Shown: positions 51,010-59,545, counted from the first letter of the stretch. The stretch is 64,000 bases of DNA from Algoriphagus iocasae (GCF_014206875.1 NZ_JACIJO010000004.1:124001-188000); one strand, 5' to 3'. Numbers and translations: made by a program. The notes: a model not told the origin generated them from the sequence alone.

Positions 51010-52548
51010 ATGGTAGCAAAAACTTTTGGAAGTGCTGTTTCAGGTGTTGATGCAAATCTGATCACAATCGAAGTAAATGTAGGACAAGGCACCAGTTTTT
51101 ATTTGGTGGGTCTTCCTGATTCTGCAGTTAAAGAATCTCAACAACGTGTGGAATCGGCATTAAAATATTTTGGCTATAGAATGCCAAGGCAAAAAATCGT
51201 CATTAATCTAGCTCCAGCAGATATTCGGAAAGAAGGTTCTTCTTATGACCTCCCGATTGCTATGGGAATCCTTCAGGCATCGGAACAGGTAGAATTTCCC
51301 GAACTAAGCAATTACATCTTCATGGGTGAATTATCACTGGACGGTAATCTTAGACCCATTAAAGGTGTATTGCCGATTGCAATTGAGGCCAGAAAAAAAG
51401 GATTCAAGGGATTCATACTTCCAAAAGAAAATGCCCAAGAAGCTTCAATTGTCAATAATCTAGATATCATTCCTGTAGAAACACTTGAAGAAGCATCTCT
51501 GTTTTTACAGGGCTTATTAGAAATCCAACCTCTTGTCACAGATACCAGGGATATTTTTTATCATTCGCTAAATGAAAATGAGTTTGATTTTGCGGATGTA
51601 CAGGGACAGGAAAACATCAAAAGAGCCATGGAGATCGCCGCAGCCGGAGGTCATAATGTCATCATGATTGGCCCTCCAGGAGCTGGAAAAACGATGCTCG
51701 CTAAAAGACTACCATCGATTTTACCTCCTTTGACTCTTCAAGAGGCCTTGGAATCAACAAAGATTCATTCTGTGGCAGGAAAGCTAGGAAAAAATGGAAG
51801 TCTTTTGTCTCAAAGGCCATTCAGAAGCCCCCATCATACCATTTCAGATGTGGCTTTGGTGGGAGGAGGTGGAAACCCCCAACCAGGAGAAATTTCTTTG
51901 GCACATAATGGTGTTCTTTTTTTAGATGAACTCCCAGAATTTAAAAGAACAGTTTTGGAGGTGATGCGTCAACCTTTAGAAGAGAGAAAAGTCACTATTT
52001 CTAGAGCTAAAGTATCAGTTGATTATCCTGCTAATTTCATGCTGATCGCAAGCATGAATCCTTGCCCTTGTGGGTATTATAATCATCCTGAAAAAGAATG
52101 TGTTTGCGGCCCGGGTATAGTCCAACGCTATCTGAATAAGGTTTCAGGACCTTTGTTAGATAGGATAGACTTGCATGTGGAAGTAACACCGGTCAGGTTT
52201 GAAGAAATGACTTCGACTAGAAAATCTGAATCTAGTCAGGCTATCAGAGAGCGGGTTATTATAGGACGTGAAAGACAAAAGGAACGATTTAAAGATAATC
52301 CTGAAGTTTTCTGTAATGCGATGATGCCATCGCATCAAGTAAAAGAAGTTTGCCAAATAAATGAAGCAGGAAAAGCTTTGCTGAAAACTGCAATGGAAAG
52401 ACTTGGACTCTCTGCCAGAGCTTATGATCGGATTTTAAAAGTAGCTAGAACAATTGCTGACATTTCAGAATCCGAAACGATTCGTGTAGAACATTTGGCA
52501 GAAGCAATTCAATACCGAAGTCTGGATCGTGAAGGGTGGGCAGGTTAG
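51010..52548 (+). CDS. YifB/ComM-family Mg-chelatase-like AAA ATPase
   Basis: AAA+ ATPase of 512 aa. N-terminal ChlI/Lon-protease-like domain (about 1-165) with GLPDSAVKESQQRVESAL and INLAPADIRKEGSSYDLPIA. The ATPase core (about 195-400) has Walker A GPPGAGKTMLAKRLPSILP, FRSPHHTISDVALVGGG, Walker B LFLDELPEF and MNPCPCGYYNHPEKECVC (zinc-like cysteines). The Mg-chelatase C-terminal domain follows. ComM relatives are branch-migration helicases helping integrate transforming DNA, so it may work with the ComEC in this window, though the genes are far apart. The start codon is pressed against an upstream terminator. Confidence 0.94.
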   Translation: MVAKTFGSAVSGVDANLITIEVNVGQGTSFYLVGLPDSAVKESQQRVESALKYFGYRMPRQKIVINLAPADIRKEGSSYDLPIAMGILQASEQVEFPELSNYIFMGELSLDGNLRPIKGVLPIAIEARKKGFKGFILPKENAQEASIVNNLDIIPVETLEEASLFLQGLLEIQPLVTDTRDIFYHSLNENEFDFADVQGQENIKRAMEIAAAGGHNVIMIGPPGAGKTMLAKRLPSILPPLTLQEALESTKIHSVAGKLGKNGSLLSQRPFRSPHHTISDVALVGGGGNPQPGEISLAHNGVLFLDELPEFKRTVLEVMRQPLEERKVTISRAKVSVDYPANFMLIASMNPCPCGYYNHPEKECVCGPGIVQRYLNKVSGPLLDRIDLHVEVTPVRFEEMTSTRKSESSQAIRERVIIGRERQKERFKDNPEVFCNAMMPSHQVKEVCQINEAGKALLKTAMERLGLSARAYDRILKVARTIADISESETIRVEHLAEAIQYRSLDREGWAG

Positions 52549-52549
52549 T

Positions 52550-53395
52550 CTATTCTGCGCCACTTAGGCAATACACTGCGCCCTCTCTACAAAGCTCGAC
52601 CGAAAACTGAGGATTTCTTTTTTCTATACTGGATTTAAACATCTGCTCCAATCGTTCATCTGTGTTTAAAGGGTCATGGTGAAATATTCCCAATTTCCTC
52701 ACTCCGCATAGTCTTCCAAAATCAATCGCACCTTCTATAGAGCTATGCCCCCATCCGATTCTATTTTGGTACTCCTCTTCGGTATACTCACCATCGTGCA
52801 AGAGTAAATCCGCATTTCTAGCTAATTCATATCCACTTGTCCACTCAGGATCATAAGGGAAATTTGAAGAGCCTAAGGCAGGTTCATGGTCCGGCATGTA
52901 AGTAAACACACTCTCCCCATCATCCAGTCTGAATCCTAAAGTAGGTCCTGGATGACATATGTAGCCAGATTTAATTTTGATATCACCAATTTCAAATTCT
53001 GAATTAGCAATCTCATGTATCACTGGATGATTTGGCAAATCGTTCATTCTCACCGGAAAAAGTGGAGGAGAAAAATACCTTCTCAGCCTTTTGATCAATG
53101 GCTCGACGGTGGTAGATGGACCCCATAAATGGACGGTAACATCTGGGTTATAGAGTGGCTGAAAGAAACCTAAACCCATAGTATGATCAATATGCAGATG
53201 GGTTAGAAGGATATGCACTTCAGTAATAGAAGGATCAAGGTATTTCCCTAACCTTTGAATACCCGACCCCCCATCCAATATGATACAGATGTCCATATTC
53301 TGCACCTGAATACAGGAAGTATTTCCTCCATAAATGACATTTTCGGGACCAGGCGAAGGCAGAGACCCCCTACATCCCCAGATTTTTATTATCAT
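52550..53395 (-). CDS. Metallo-beta-lactamase-fold hydrolase
   Basis: Protein of 281 aa with the MBL motif THLHIDHTMGL (HxHxDH, about residues 66-76), additional metal ligands in ICHPGPTLGF, DHE and LLHDGEYTEEEY, and FHHDP near the end. The opening IKIWGCRGSLPSPGPENVIYGGNT is typical of a cytoplasmic MBL group related to RNase Z-like or class II cyclic-phosphodiesterase enzymes. Substrate unknown. Its first codon overlaps the PAS-domain gene by 4 bases, so the two are made together, and the gene ends one base from the convergent yifB stop. Confidence 0.9.
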   Translation of the reverse strand: MIIKIWGCRGSLPSPGPENVIYGGNTSCIQVQNMDICIILDGGSGIQRLGKYLDPSITEVHILLTHLHIDHTMGLGFFQPLYNPDVTVHLWGPSTTVEPLIKRLRRYFSPPLFPVRMNDLPNHPVIHEIANSEFEIGDIKIKSGYICHPGPTLGFRLDDGESVFTYMPDHEPALGSSNFPYDPEWTSGYELARNADLLLHDGEYTEEEYQNRIGWGHSSIEGAIDFGRLCGVRKLGIFHHDPLNTDERLEQMFKSSIEKRNPQFSVELCREGAVYCLSGAE

Positions 53396-53781
53396 GAGAA
53401 ATTAGAATTCCAAAACAAAGCCAAAGCTCCTAAAAACCGATCTGGACGTCCTTCTAAAGGAAAAGAAGTCACTGTAATGAAGTGGCTTTCTCCTTTTAGG
53501 TTTTTGATATAAAATGATCCGTGAGCGGGCTTTTTATTTGTTAATGTCTGCACTAATGGCAGACCTTCAGGAGGCAAAGGCTTTCCGTCAATGTCAGTTG
53601 GAGAAAAAACAGTCGACCATTCCTCCACGCGCATACTTCCCGTTTCTCCAAACCTTAATCCTAAAATTGATTCTGCAGGCTCATTATAAAAAACCAAGGT
53701 ACCTTCGGTATCAACCAAAAAAACAGGCATACTCATGCTATCTGCAAATTGTCTGCCCAGGATCATTTCAATAGGTTGCAC
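53392..53781 (-). CDS. Stand-alone PAS domain protein
   Basis: 129 aa made up of one PAS domain and nothing else: MPVFLVDTEGTLVFYNEPAE, ILGLRFGETG, FSPTDIDGKPLPPEGLPLVQTL and VTSFPLEGRPDRFLGALALFWN. No kinase, cyclase or DNA-binding output is fused. A GTG at 53781 gives the full length; an ATG five codons later (53766) is an alternative. The 4-base overlap with the MBL hydrolase gene suggests that the PAS protein senses a ligand and acts on or through that enzyme; this is inference from coupling. Confidence 0.85.
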   Translation of the reverse strand: MQPIEMILGRQFADSMSMPVFLVDTEGTLVFYNEPAESILGLRFGETGSMRVEEWSTVFSPTDIDGKPLPPEGLPLVQTLTNKKPAHGSFYIKNLKGESHFITVTSFPLEGRPDRFLGALALFWNSNFS

Positions 53782-53828
53782 TGCTTAAAATTTAATTTTT
53801 AGATACAAATAGTGATAGAATATAGTAA

Positions 53829-53921
53829 TTTTTTTATAAAAAAATCTTTTTCACTCCTAGATAGTCCAAACCACTTAAGAACTTACTGAATTCAACACAT
53901 GGATTGGGCTTTAAAGTGGTT
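53829..53921. repeat. AT palindrome and long-spaced inverted repeat in an intergenic region
   Basis: TTTTTTTATAAAAAAA is a perfect 16-bp palindrome at 53829-53844. AACCACTT (53869-53876) and AAGTGGTT (53914-53921) form an 8-bp inverted repeat 37 bases apart. The 233-base gap between the divergent PAS and UlaG-like genes holds nothing else recognisable. Confidence 0.4.
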
Positions 53922-54014
53922 GTAATAAACTGATCCATTTTTTGTTGCGAAGCGGCGATTTCCTTTCTTAAAACAAGTTATGTATTTTAAAGGTTAGCAC
54001 TAAAAATACTTGTT

Positions 54015-54755
54015 ATGAAAAACCTTTTGATTCTATTTTTCTTTTTGACCTCAGCAGCTTTTGGTCAAGACCTTATTCCCACTTCTAAAGGAGATATCAA
54101 AATTACTCCTATCCTCCATGGTACTTTAGTGCTTGAATATGAAGGTAAAACAATTTATGTGGATCCATATGGTGGCGCCTCATTATTCTCTGGTCAAAAA
54201 TCACCCGACATAGTTTTGATTACTGATATTCATGGAGACCATCACAATCAGGAAACTTTGGATGGTCTGGATTTGAAAAACGCAATCATTGTCGCCCCAA
54301 AAGCTGTCGCAGAGAAACTTCCATCTGGATCAAGTAAATCAATCCAAGTCATAAATAATGGTGAAACAGAGACAATTTCTGGTATTAATATTTCGGCAAT
54401 TCCCATGTATAATTTGCCAGAAACTGATGACAGTAGACATCCAAAAGGAAGAGGCAATGGCTACATTGTGCAGTTAGGAAACAAGAAAGTTTACTTATCT
54501 GGTGACACAGAGGATATTCCTGAAATGAGATCTTTGAAAGGAATTGATGTAGCTTTTGTTTGTATGAATTTACCTTACACTATGGACATTAATCAGGCCG
54601 CAGATGCTGTATCAGAATTTAAGCCTGCTATTGTGTATCCTTATCATTACCGAGGAACAGAAGGATTAGCCGATGTTGAAGAATTCAAATCAATTGTCAA
54701 TTCCAAGGCTCCAGAGGTTGAAGTCAGGTTAGGGAATTGGTATCCCCAAAATTAA
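54015..54755 (+). CDS. Exported UlaG-like metallo-beta-lactamase-fold hydrolase
   Basis: Secreted protein of 246 aa; signal peptide 1-18 (AAFGQ). It has the UlaG/MBL-fold (Lactamase_B_3 type) layout: LILHGTLVLEYEGKTIYVDPYGG-like opening (ILHGTLVLEYEGKTIYVDP), metal motif TDIHGDHHNQE (HxDHH, about residues 74-84), VYLSGDTEDIPEMR and the final histidine in YPYHYRGT. Periplasmic, function unknown. It is divergent from the PAS/MBL pair, so two different MBL proteins are near neighbours. A terminator follows. Confidence 0.88.
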   Translation: MKNLLILFFFLTSAAFGQDLIPTSKGDIKITPILHGTLVLEYEGKTIYVDPYGGASLFSGQKSPDIVLITDIHGDHHNQETLDGLDLKNAIIVAPKAVAEKLPSGSSKSIQVINNGETETISGINISAIPMYNLPETDDSRHPKGRGNGYIVQLGNKKVYLSGDTEDIPEMRSLKGIDVAFVCMNLPYTMDINQAADAVSEFKPAIVYPYHYRGTEGLADVEEFKSIVNSKAPEVEVRLGNWYPQN

Positions 54756-54805
54756 CAAGGTAAACGGTTTTACTTTAGTCTTTTAGAATAAGGCTCTCAT
54801 ATAAG

Positions 54806-54842
54806 AAAGACAGCAGGTTTATATAAAATTTGCTGTCTTTTT
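54806..54842 (+). terminator. Terminator after the UlaG-like gene
   Basis: Stem AAAGACAGCA/TGCTGTCTTT (54806-54815 with 54831-54840), 15-base loop, T tail. Confidence 0.8.
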
Positions 54843-54906
54843 CATTGGATTAATTTTCCTTTGCAAAGCATTTTGAATTAATCTCTCCTTTTGAAAACTA
54901 TAAAAT

Positions 54907-55272
54907 ATGACACCTCAAAAAATCTCTATCAAAGAAAAACTGGATATGTTCTCAGATTATTGGAATCCAAAAATTGTAGGTGATTTAAATAATCAACATG
55001 TAAAACTGGTCAAATTCAAAGGAGAATTTGTTTGGCACCACCATGAACAAGAGGATGAGATGTTTTTGGTGATAGAGGGAGAGTTTGACATGCATTTTAG
55101 AGACAAGATTGTTAAACTCACAAAAAACGAATTTATTATTGTACCACGAGGAATCGAGCATAAACCAGTTGCAAAGGATGAAGTCAGTGTTTTACTTTTC
55201 GAGCCAAACACTACTTTAAACACGGGAAATACCGTAGGAGAGCTTACAAAGTCAGCATTAGAAAAAATCTAA
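54907..55272 (+). CDS. Cupin-domain protein
   Basis: Single small cupin barrel of 121 aa, cytoplasmic. The metal ligands of cupin motif 1 are visible in WHHHEQEDEMFLVIEGE (His, His, Glu) and of motif 2 in IVPRGIEHKP (His). Typical of mannose-6-phosphate-isomerase-like stand-alone cupins of unknown substrate. No partner gene is adjacent. The long region downstream ends in a plus-strand terminator, so either its mRNA has a 230-base tail or another small transcript lies there. Confidence 0.88.
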   Translation: MTPQKISIKEKLDMFSDYWNPKIVGDLNNQHVKLVKFKGEFVWHHHEQEDEMFLVIEGEFDMHFRDKIVKLTKNEFIIVPRGIEHKPVAKDEVSVLLFEPNTTLNTGNTVGELTKSALEKI

Positions 55273-55499
55273 GTACTCTTAAAAAAGTATAACTTAATTT
55301 CTAGATGTATAACTGGCTTACTTTCAATCATTTCAAAACCTTTTGTTTAAAAACTAATCCCTTCAAGTAATTATTGCCTCGAAAAACTAAAACAATTGAT
55401 ATTTTGTATTTCGTATTAGGAAAAAAGTAGTTAATTTACGTTTAAATCAAATTTGTAAAAGTTGATTGATCACCATCCTTAAGTTCCCTTAAGATTAAT

Positions 55500-55524
55500 A
55501 GGCTGCCTTTCGGCAGCCTTTTTT
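55500..55524 (+). terminator. Plus-strand terminator with no gene directly before it
   Basis: Perfect stem AGGCTGCC/GGCAGCCT (55500-55507 with 55512-55519), loop TTTC, six T on the plus strand. On the minus strand the U-tract is missing (TATTAATC), so it points rightward although the adjoining gene is on the minus strand. Confidence 0.85.
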
Positions 55525-56624
55525 CATTTTAGCGCTTCTTCAAAATCTTCTAATAAATCATCTAAATGCTCTAATCCTAAGGATAGGCGTATCAGATTTT
55601 GTGGTGTTAAAGTATCTGGCCCTTCAGAAGCTGCTCTTCTTTCAATCAAGCTCTCAACTCCCCCCAAACTAGTTGCATTGGTATAATATTTCAGTTTTGA
55701 AATTAACCTATCTGCAGCATCTGCTCCTTCTTTAACCTGAAATGACAAAATCCCTCCGAAACCAGACATTTGCTTAGCGGCAATTTCATGTCCTGGATGG
55801 GCTTTGAGACCTGGGTAAAACACTTTTTCGATTTTTGAATTCTGTGAGAGGTAATTTGCCAAAACCATTGCATGTTCTGCATGGCCTTTCATCCGATATG
55901 GCAAGGTTTTAATACTTCTACAGAGATAGTAACAGTCCATTGGAGAAGGGACAGCTCCTCCCGTGATCTGTACATTTTTGATTTTCTCCCAAAATTCATT
56001 CTTTGATTTTGTGATCAATGCGCCTCCTAAAATATCGGAATGACCTCCGAAATATTTGGTACTGGAATGCATTACAATATCTGCTCCAAATAAAATTGGA
56101 TTTTGAAAAACCGGCGTAGCAAAAGTATTATCACAGGCCAGAATCGCGCCATGAGCTTTGGCCAACCTCGAAATGGCTTCTATGTCACTAATTTTTAAAA
56201 GTGGATTAGATGGAGTTTCAACCCATATCAATTTTGTATTGGACTTGAAAGCTTGCTCGACTTTATCCAAATCCGTCATATCAACAAAACTTGCTTCCAA
56301 AACACCAGCAAACAATGTCTGAATTCCTTTTTTCAGTCCGTGGTACATGTCATCAGGAGCGATAATATGAGACCCCGGTTCTAAAGCTTGAAACACTGAA
56401 ACTCCAGCGGCATTTCCCGAACTGAAAGCAGCCGCATCAGCTCCCTGCTCAAGCTTTGCAAGTAAATTCTCGAGAGAAGCTCGGTTTGGATTATTGGCCC
56501 GGGAATAAATCATTGAGTCTTCTTGATGAATAAAAGTGGTGCTCAATGTGATTGGTTGAATTACTGGTTTTTCGGAATCGGTTACAATATTCCCTCCATG
56601 TATCGCTAATGTTTCTAGTCTCAT
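55524..56624 (-). CDS. Trans-sulfuration PLP enzyme (cystathionine gamma-synthase/lyase type)
   Basis: PLP enzyme of 366 aa in the Cys/Met metabolism family. Hallmarks: TLAIHGGN, YSRANNPNRASLENLLAKLE, FSSGNAAGVSVFQ, the cofactor-binding ETPSNPLLKISDI, ACDNTFATP and the Schiff-base lysine in MHSSTKYFGGHSD (about residue 193), then GAVPSPMDCYYLCRSIKTL and RLSLGLEHLDDLL. It could be cystathionine gamma-synthase, gamma-lyase or a methionine gamma-lyase-like enzyme; motifs alone do not decide. It stands alone, convergent to the cupin unit. Confidence 0.9.
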   Translation of the reverse strand: MRLETLAIHGGNIVTDSEKPVIQPITLSTTFIHQEDSMIYSRANNPNRASLENLLAKLEQGADAAAFSSGNAAGVSVFQALEPGSHIIAPDDMYHGLKKGIQTLFAGVLEASFVDMTDLDKVEQAFKSNTKLIWVETPSNPLLKISDIEAISRLAKAHGAILACDNTFATPVFQNPILFGADIVMHSSTKYFGGHSDILGGALITKSKNEFWEKIKNVQITGGAVPSPMDCYYLCRSIKTLPYRMKGHAEHAMVLANYLSQNSKIEKVFYPGLKAHPGHEIAAKQMSGFGGILSFQVKEGADAADRLISKLKYYTNATSLGGVESLIERRAASEGPDTLTPQNLIRLSLGLEHLDDLLEDFEEALK

Positions 56625-56901
56625 TTGATCAATTTTTCTGGTCTTGAAAATCTGATTTCAAATTAGCACTATAAACGACCTAATGGAAATCTTTCTGCCC
56701 TCTTATCTCCAAAATTCTTTTCAATTCACACCTCTTCAATCAAGACATTTGTTAATAATTCTTTATCATTCAGGACTTTCCAATAGACTTTACTTACTTT
56801 TTACCCCCTCAAAACAACTTTAAAAGCGGTTTGAAAAAATATTATCAGTCAATTCCAACTTTTAAGACACTCTGCCACTCTTTTATATAGACAGCAAAAA
56901 A

Positions 56902-57432
56902 ATGAGTATTCAAAAAATTGATTCAAATCTAGTATCAAGGGTTATTCGACAAGAAAGATCTGCTCAGTTTCAGCTGTTTGAATTGACAAAAGGAATGATG
57001 TTTTCGATTTGTTATCGGGTTTTAGGAGACGAGGATGAAGCCAATGATGTGTTGCAGGACTCATATGTGGAGATTTTCCAAAACATCCGAAAACTAGCAC
57101 ATCCTGAGGCTTTGACTTCATGGATGAAAACGATCACTATTAGAAAAGCAATCCACCAGAGCAAGAAGAAAATTTACTTTGAACCAATTGAAAATAATGA
57201 AACTGAAACTACCGAGGATTTTGATGCTTGGTTTGATGCGGACCTACTTGATCAAGCGATCGAAAGCCTTCCAAATGGGGCAAGAGCCGTTTTCCTTTTA
57301 GTTTCCGTGGAGGGCTATTCCCATCAGGAGTCCGCTCAACTTCTTGGAATCTCAGAAAGCACCTCAAAGTCACAGCTGAACTACGCGAAAAACCTGCTTA
57401 AAAAACGAATCTCTAAACTACTCCAGGCATGA
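56902..57432 (+). CDS. ECF-type RNA polymerase sigma factor
   Basis: Sigma factor of 176 aa, regions 2 and 4 only. Region 2: QLFELTKGMMFSICYRVLGD and EANDVLQDSYVEIFQNI (about residues 26-65). Region 4: LPNGARAVFLLVSVEGYSHQ, ESAQLLGISESTSKSQLNYA (about 125-165), the helix-turn-helix that reads the -35. It overlaps the following membrane protein gene as ATGA, and a barrel gene follows, so a cell-envelope stress or surface-sensing role is likely. The promoter it reads is probably its own, but no match could be tested. Confidence 0.93.
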   Translation: MSIQKIDSNLVSRVIRQERSAQFQLFELTKGMMFSICYRVLGDEDEANDVLQDSYVEIFQNIRKLAHPEALTSWMKTITIRKAIHQSKKKIYFEPIENNETETTEDFDAWFDADLLDQAIESLPNGARAVFLLVSVEGYSHQESAQLLGISESTSKSQLNYAKNLLKKRISKLLQA

Positions 57433-58112
57433 AAAAGTATTCACCAAATCCGGATTTATGGAGTAAGATCCAACAGCAGAAAGATTTTGACAGTCAAGTA
57501 AAGATGCATGCTTCCAATCTGCCTCAGCGAATGCCCAAGGCTGATTTATGGAATGCTATTGAAAAGGAGCTTGATCAAAAAAAGCCTATGATTCCACTTT
57601 GGAAGTATCTGGCGGTAGCTGCATCACTTGCTTTTATTCTGATGCTTTCCGGACTCGCCTATTGGAAGGTTGGAGATAATAAAACAGACAATCAATTGAT
57701 TACTGAAGTAGTGGTTCCAGTGGAAGAAACCGTAAAACCAGAAAACAATTCTCCTGTTCAATTGGAATCAACCACTGAAGAAATAATAAAAACTAAATCG
57801 AATGCGCTTAAAGAGGAAACACCTGAGAAACCTAAAATCAAAAGAAGTAACCTTGAACCTTTGGAACTACCTGAAATCGAAAGGACTGGACTAACTATTG
57901 AAAACACTTTAATTTCCGAGCTCATTTTTCCGCCAAAACAAGAAGAATTGGCGCAAGAGACTTTTCACAAAGTGCAAATATCCTGGGGATTGAAAGAAAA
58001 AATTAAAGTAAGAACACAATTCGCAAGTAGTGAGACAGATCCATTGTTAAACCAACAAGTAAGTCGCATGGAACCTTCCAAGAATTCGATTAAAATAAAA
58101 TTTCAAAAATAA
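57429..58112 (+). CDS. Probable anti-sigma factor with duplicated DLW motif
   Basis: Single-pass membrane protein of 227 aa encoded directly behind the ECF sigma gene. The cytosolic N-terminus has a duplicated NPDLWSKI / KADLWNAI element (residues 7-14 and 37-44), the membrane helix is about 57-78, and the rest is a Lys/Glu/Pro/Thr-rich periplasmic tail with no recognised fold. It lacks the HxxxCxxC zinc motif of ZAS anti-sigma proteins. The position, topology and 4-base overlap are those of an anti-sigma factor; the family itself is not one I recognise. Confidence 0.68.
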   Translation: MKKYSPNPDLWSKIQQQKDFDSQVKMHASNLPQRMPKADLWNAIEKELDQKKPMIPLWKYLAVAASLAFILMLSGLAYWKVGDNKTDNQLITEVVVPVEETVKPENNSPVQLESTTEEIIKTKSNALKEETPEKPKIKRSNLEPLELPEIERTGLTIENTLISELIFPPKQEELAQETFHKVQISWGLKEKIKVRTQFASSETDPLLNQQVSRMEPSKNSIKIKFQK

Positions 58113-58144
58113 TAATTCACTGAACCTTCTATAAATCTAAGATT

Positions 58145-58903
58145 ATGAAACGACTATTAATAGTTCCTTTCCTGGCATTGCTATGCGCTTTTCAAACGCA
58201 AGCACAGGAAGTAGAAAACCCATTAGGAGCCAGCAACCAAGAGTGGCTTGACCGAGATTGGCCAGTCACAGATACCTTGGTTTTTGATTTCCCAAACGAA
58301 AGTGCATTGGTACTTTATTTCAACAACACAGAATTTACAGCCTCTGAATTGACTGAAGAGCTTGAACCCTTGCTTCGCAAAGCCACAGATTTTCCTGAAT
58401 TTACGACGGTTGCCTATAGACTTGGAGAACAATTCTCCAACACCTCACTAAAGCATGTAAAATATCAAATTGAGAAAAAATACGTCCCCTATGTGGACAG
58501 TTTAGAAATGACTTTTCCTGTTGGGCTGGATTTTACAGGAGGAGATTTCACTCCAGTAGTAGGGTTTAGAGCGCATCTCAATTGGAGAAACTTTTCACTT
58601 GGCGGATCAATTACCAATACTATTTATTTTCCAGAGCGAATAGAAAAAAACATCAAAGTGAACAGCAGCTGGTTTGCAAATGCTGAATTTGCTTGGGAAT
58701 TCGGAAATCTGGAAGGGCCAAGACGAAACACATTTGGAATCGGTTATTTAATCAATGAAAACAAAAGCCAGCTTTTCAGCGGAACTACGATGCAGGCATA
58801 TTACAATAGAAAAATCAACAAAAACCTTTCTATCCAAGTTGGAGTGATTTCAACTGAAAACTTCAAAACATTCTACCCTACTTTAGGAATTAGGTTTTGG
58901 TAG
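58145..58903 (+). CDS. Exported outer-membrane-like protein in the sigma operon
   Basis: Secreted 252-aa protein; signal peptide about 1-21 (TQAQ/E). The first half (residues 22-110) is a soluble domain with helical segments (LTEELEPLLRKATDFPEF). The second half (about 120-252) has beta strands of a barrel type (VGLDFTGGDFTPVVGFRAHL, NLSIQVGVISTENF) ending in LGIRFW. No family recognised. Third gene of the ECF operon, so it may be the sensor, target or output of that system. A strong terminator follows. Confidence 0.72.
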   Translation: MKRLLIVPFLALLCAFQTQAQEVENPLGASNQEWLDRDWPVTDTLVFDFPNESALVLYFNNTEFTASELTEELEPLLRKATDFPEFTTVAYRLGEQFSNTSLKHVKYQIEKKYVPYVDSLEMTFPVGLDFTGGDFTPVVGFRAHLNWRNFSLGGSITNTIYFPERIEKNIKVNSSWFANAEFAWEFGNLEGPRRNTFGIGYLINENKSQLFSGTTMQAYYNRKINKNLSIQVGVISTENFKTFYPTLGIRFW

Positions 58904-58930
58904 AAATCTGAAACAATAATATTAGGCACA

Positions 58931-58960
58931 AAAAAAGCCAGCAAAAATGCTGGCTTTTTT
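58931..58960. terminator. Bidirectional terminator between the ECF operon and the DUF4293 gene
   Basis: Perfect 12-bp stem AAAAAAGCCAGC/GCTGGCTTTTTT (58931-58942 with 58949-58960), loop AAAAAT. Confidence 0.92.
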
Positions 58961-58981
58961 TATTTTTAACTCTTTCGATTT

Positions 58982-59458
58982 TTATCTGATTCTATCTACT
59001 GATCTCACCAAAGCTTCATCTTTTCTGATAAATCTATTGGCAAGCATATTACAAACCATAGCAGCTAATACCGCCCAGAAACCAATTTGATATTGACCAT
59101 TGTCGTTAGCTCCCAGTTCTGAATTAATACCGTTTGTTGTCAAAAAGATAGTAGCTACTAACCCTACCATGAGCAAAGAATTGACCATATTCAACATCAT
59201 CTGCCTTCCTCTATTTCTATATTGAAAGATGGAAATAATTGCTAAAAACCCTACAAATGACGCCAGGGCAGCGATATACCATTTGGATTCGGACAAGATT
59301 ACTTCTCCGGAATTATCATACTTTTCTAAAAACAGCGCTGTCAAAGTGAAGCTTTCTCCAGAATCGGCAATCACTTGATGCCAAAGATCCATTCCTAAAG
59401 TAACTCCCATGGCAGCTGCTACAAGGAACAAGAATATTGATTGAACTCGTTGAATCAT
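58982..59458 (-). CDS. DUF4293 family four-helix membrane protein
   Basis: Inner-membrane protein of 158 aa from ATG 59458 (MIQRVQSIFLFLVAA), the family's usual opening; a TTG seven codons earlier is rejected. Four hydrophobic helices lie at about 5-23, 60-80, 90-110 and 125-143, with a polar loop between helices 1 and 2. DUF4293 is nearly confined to Bacteroidota and has no known function. It is divergent from truA, with 101 bases between the starts. Confidence 0.88.
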   Translation of the reverse strand: MIQRVQSIFLFLVAAAMGVTLGMDLWHQVIADSGESFTLTALFLEKYDNSGEVILSESKWYIAALASFVGFLAIISIFQYRNRGRQMMLNMVNSLLMVGLVATIFLTTNGINSELGANDNGQYQIGFWAVLAAMVCNMLANRFIRKDEALVRSVDRIR

Positions 59459-59545
59459 TTGAATTAAAATTTTTTGCAAATTAACAGGCTTAAAAGATCA
59501 TTCACAAGGAATAAAGGTTTCTCTACCTCTTTTGCTTCGGAATAG

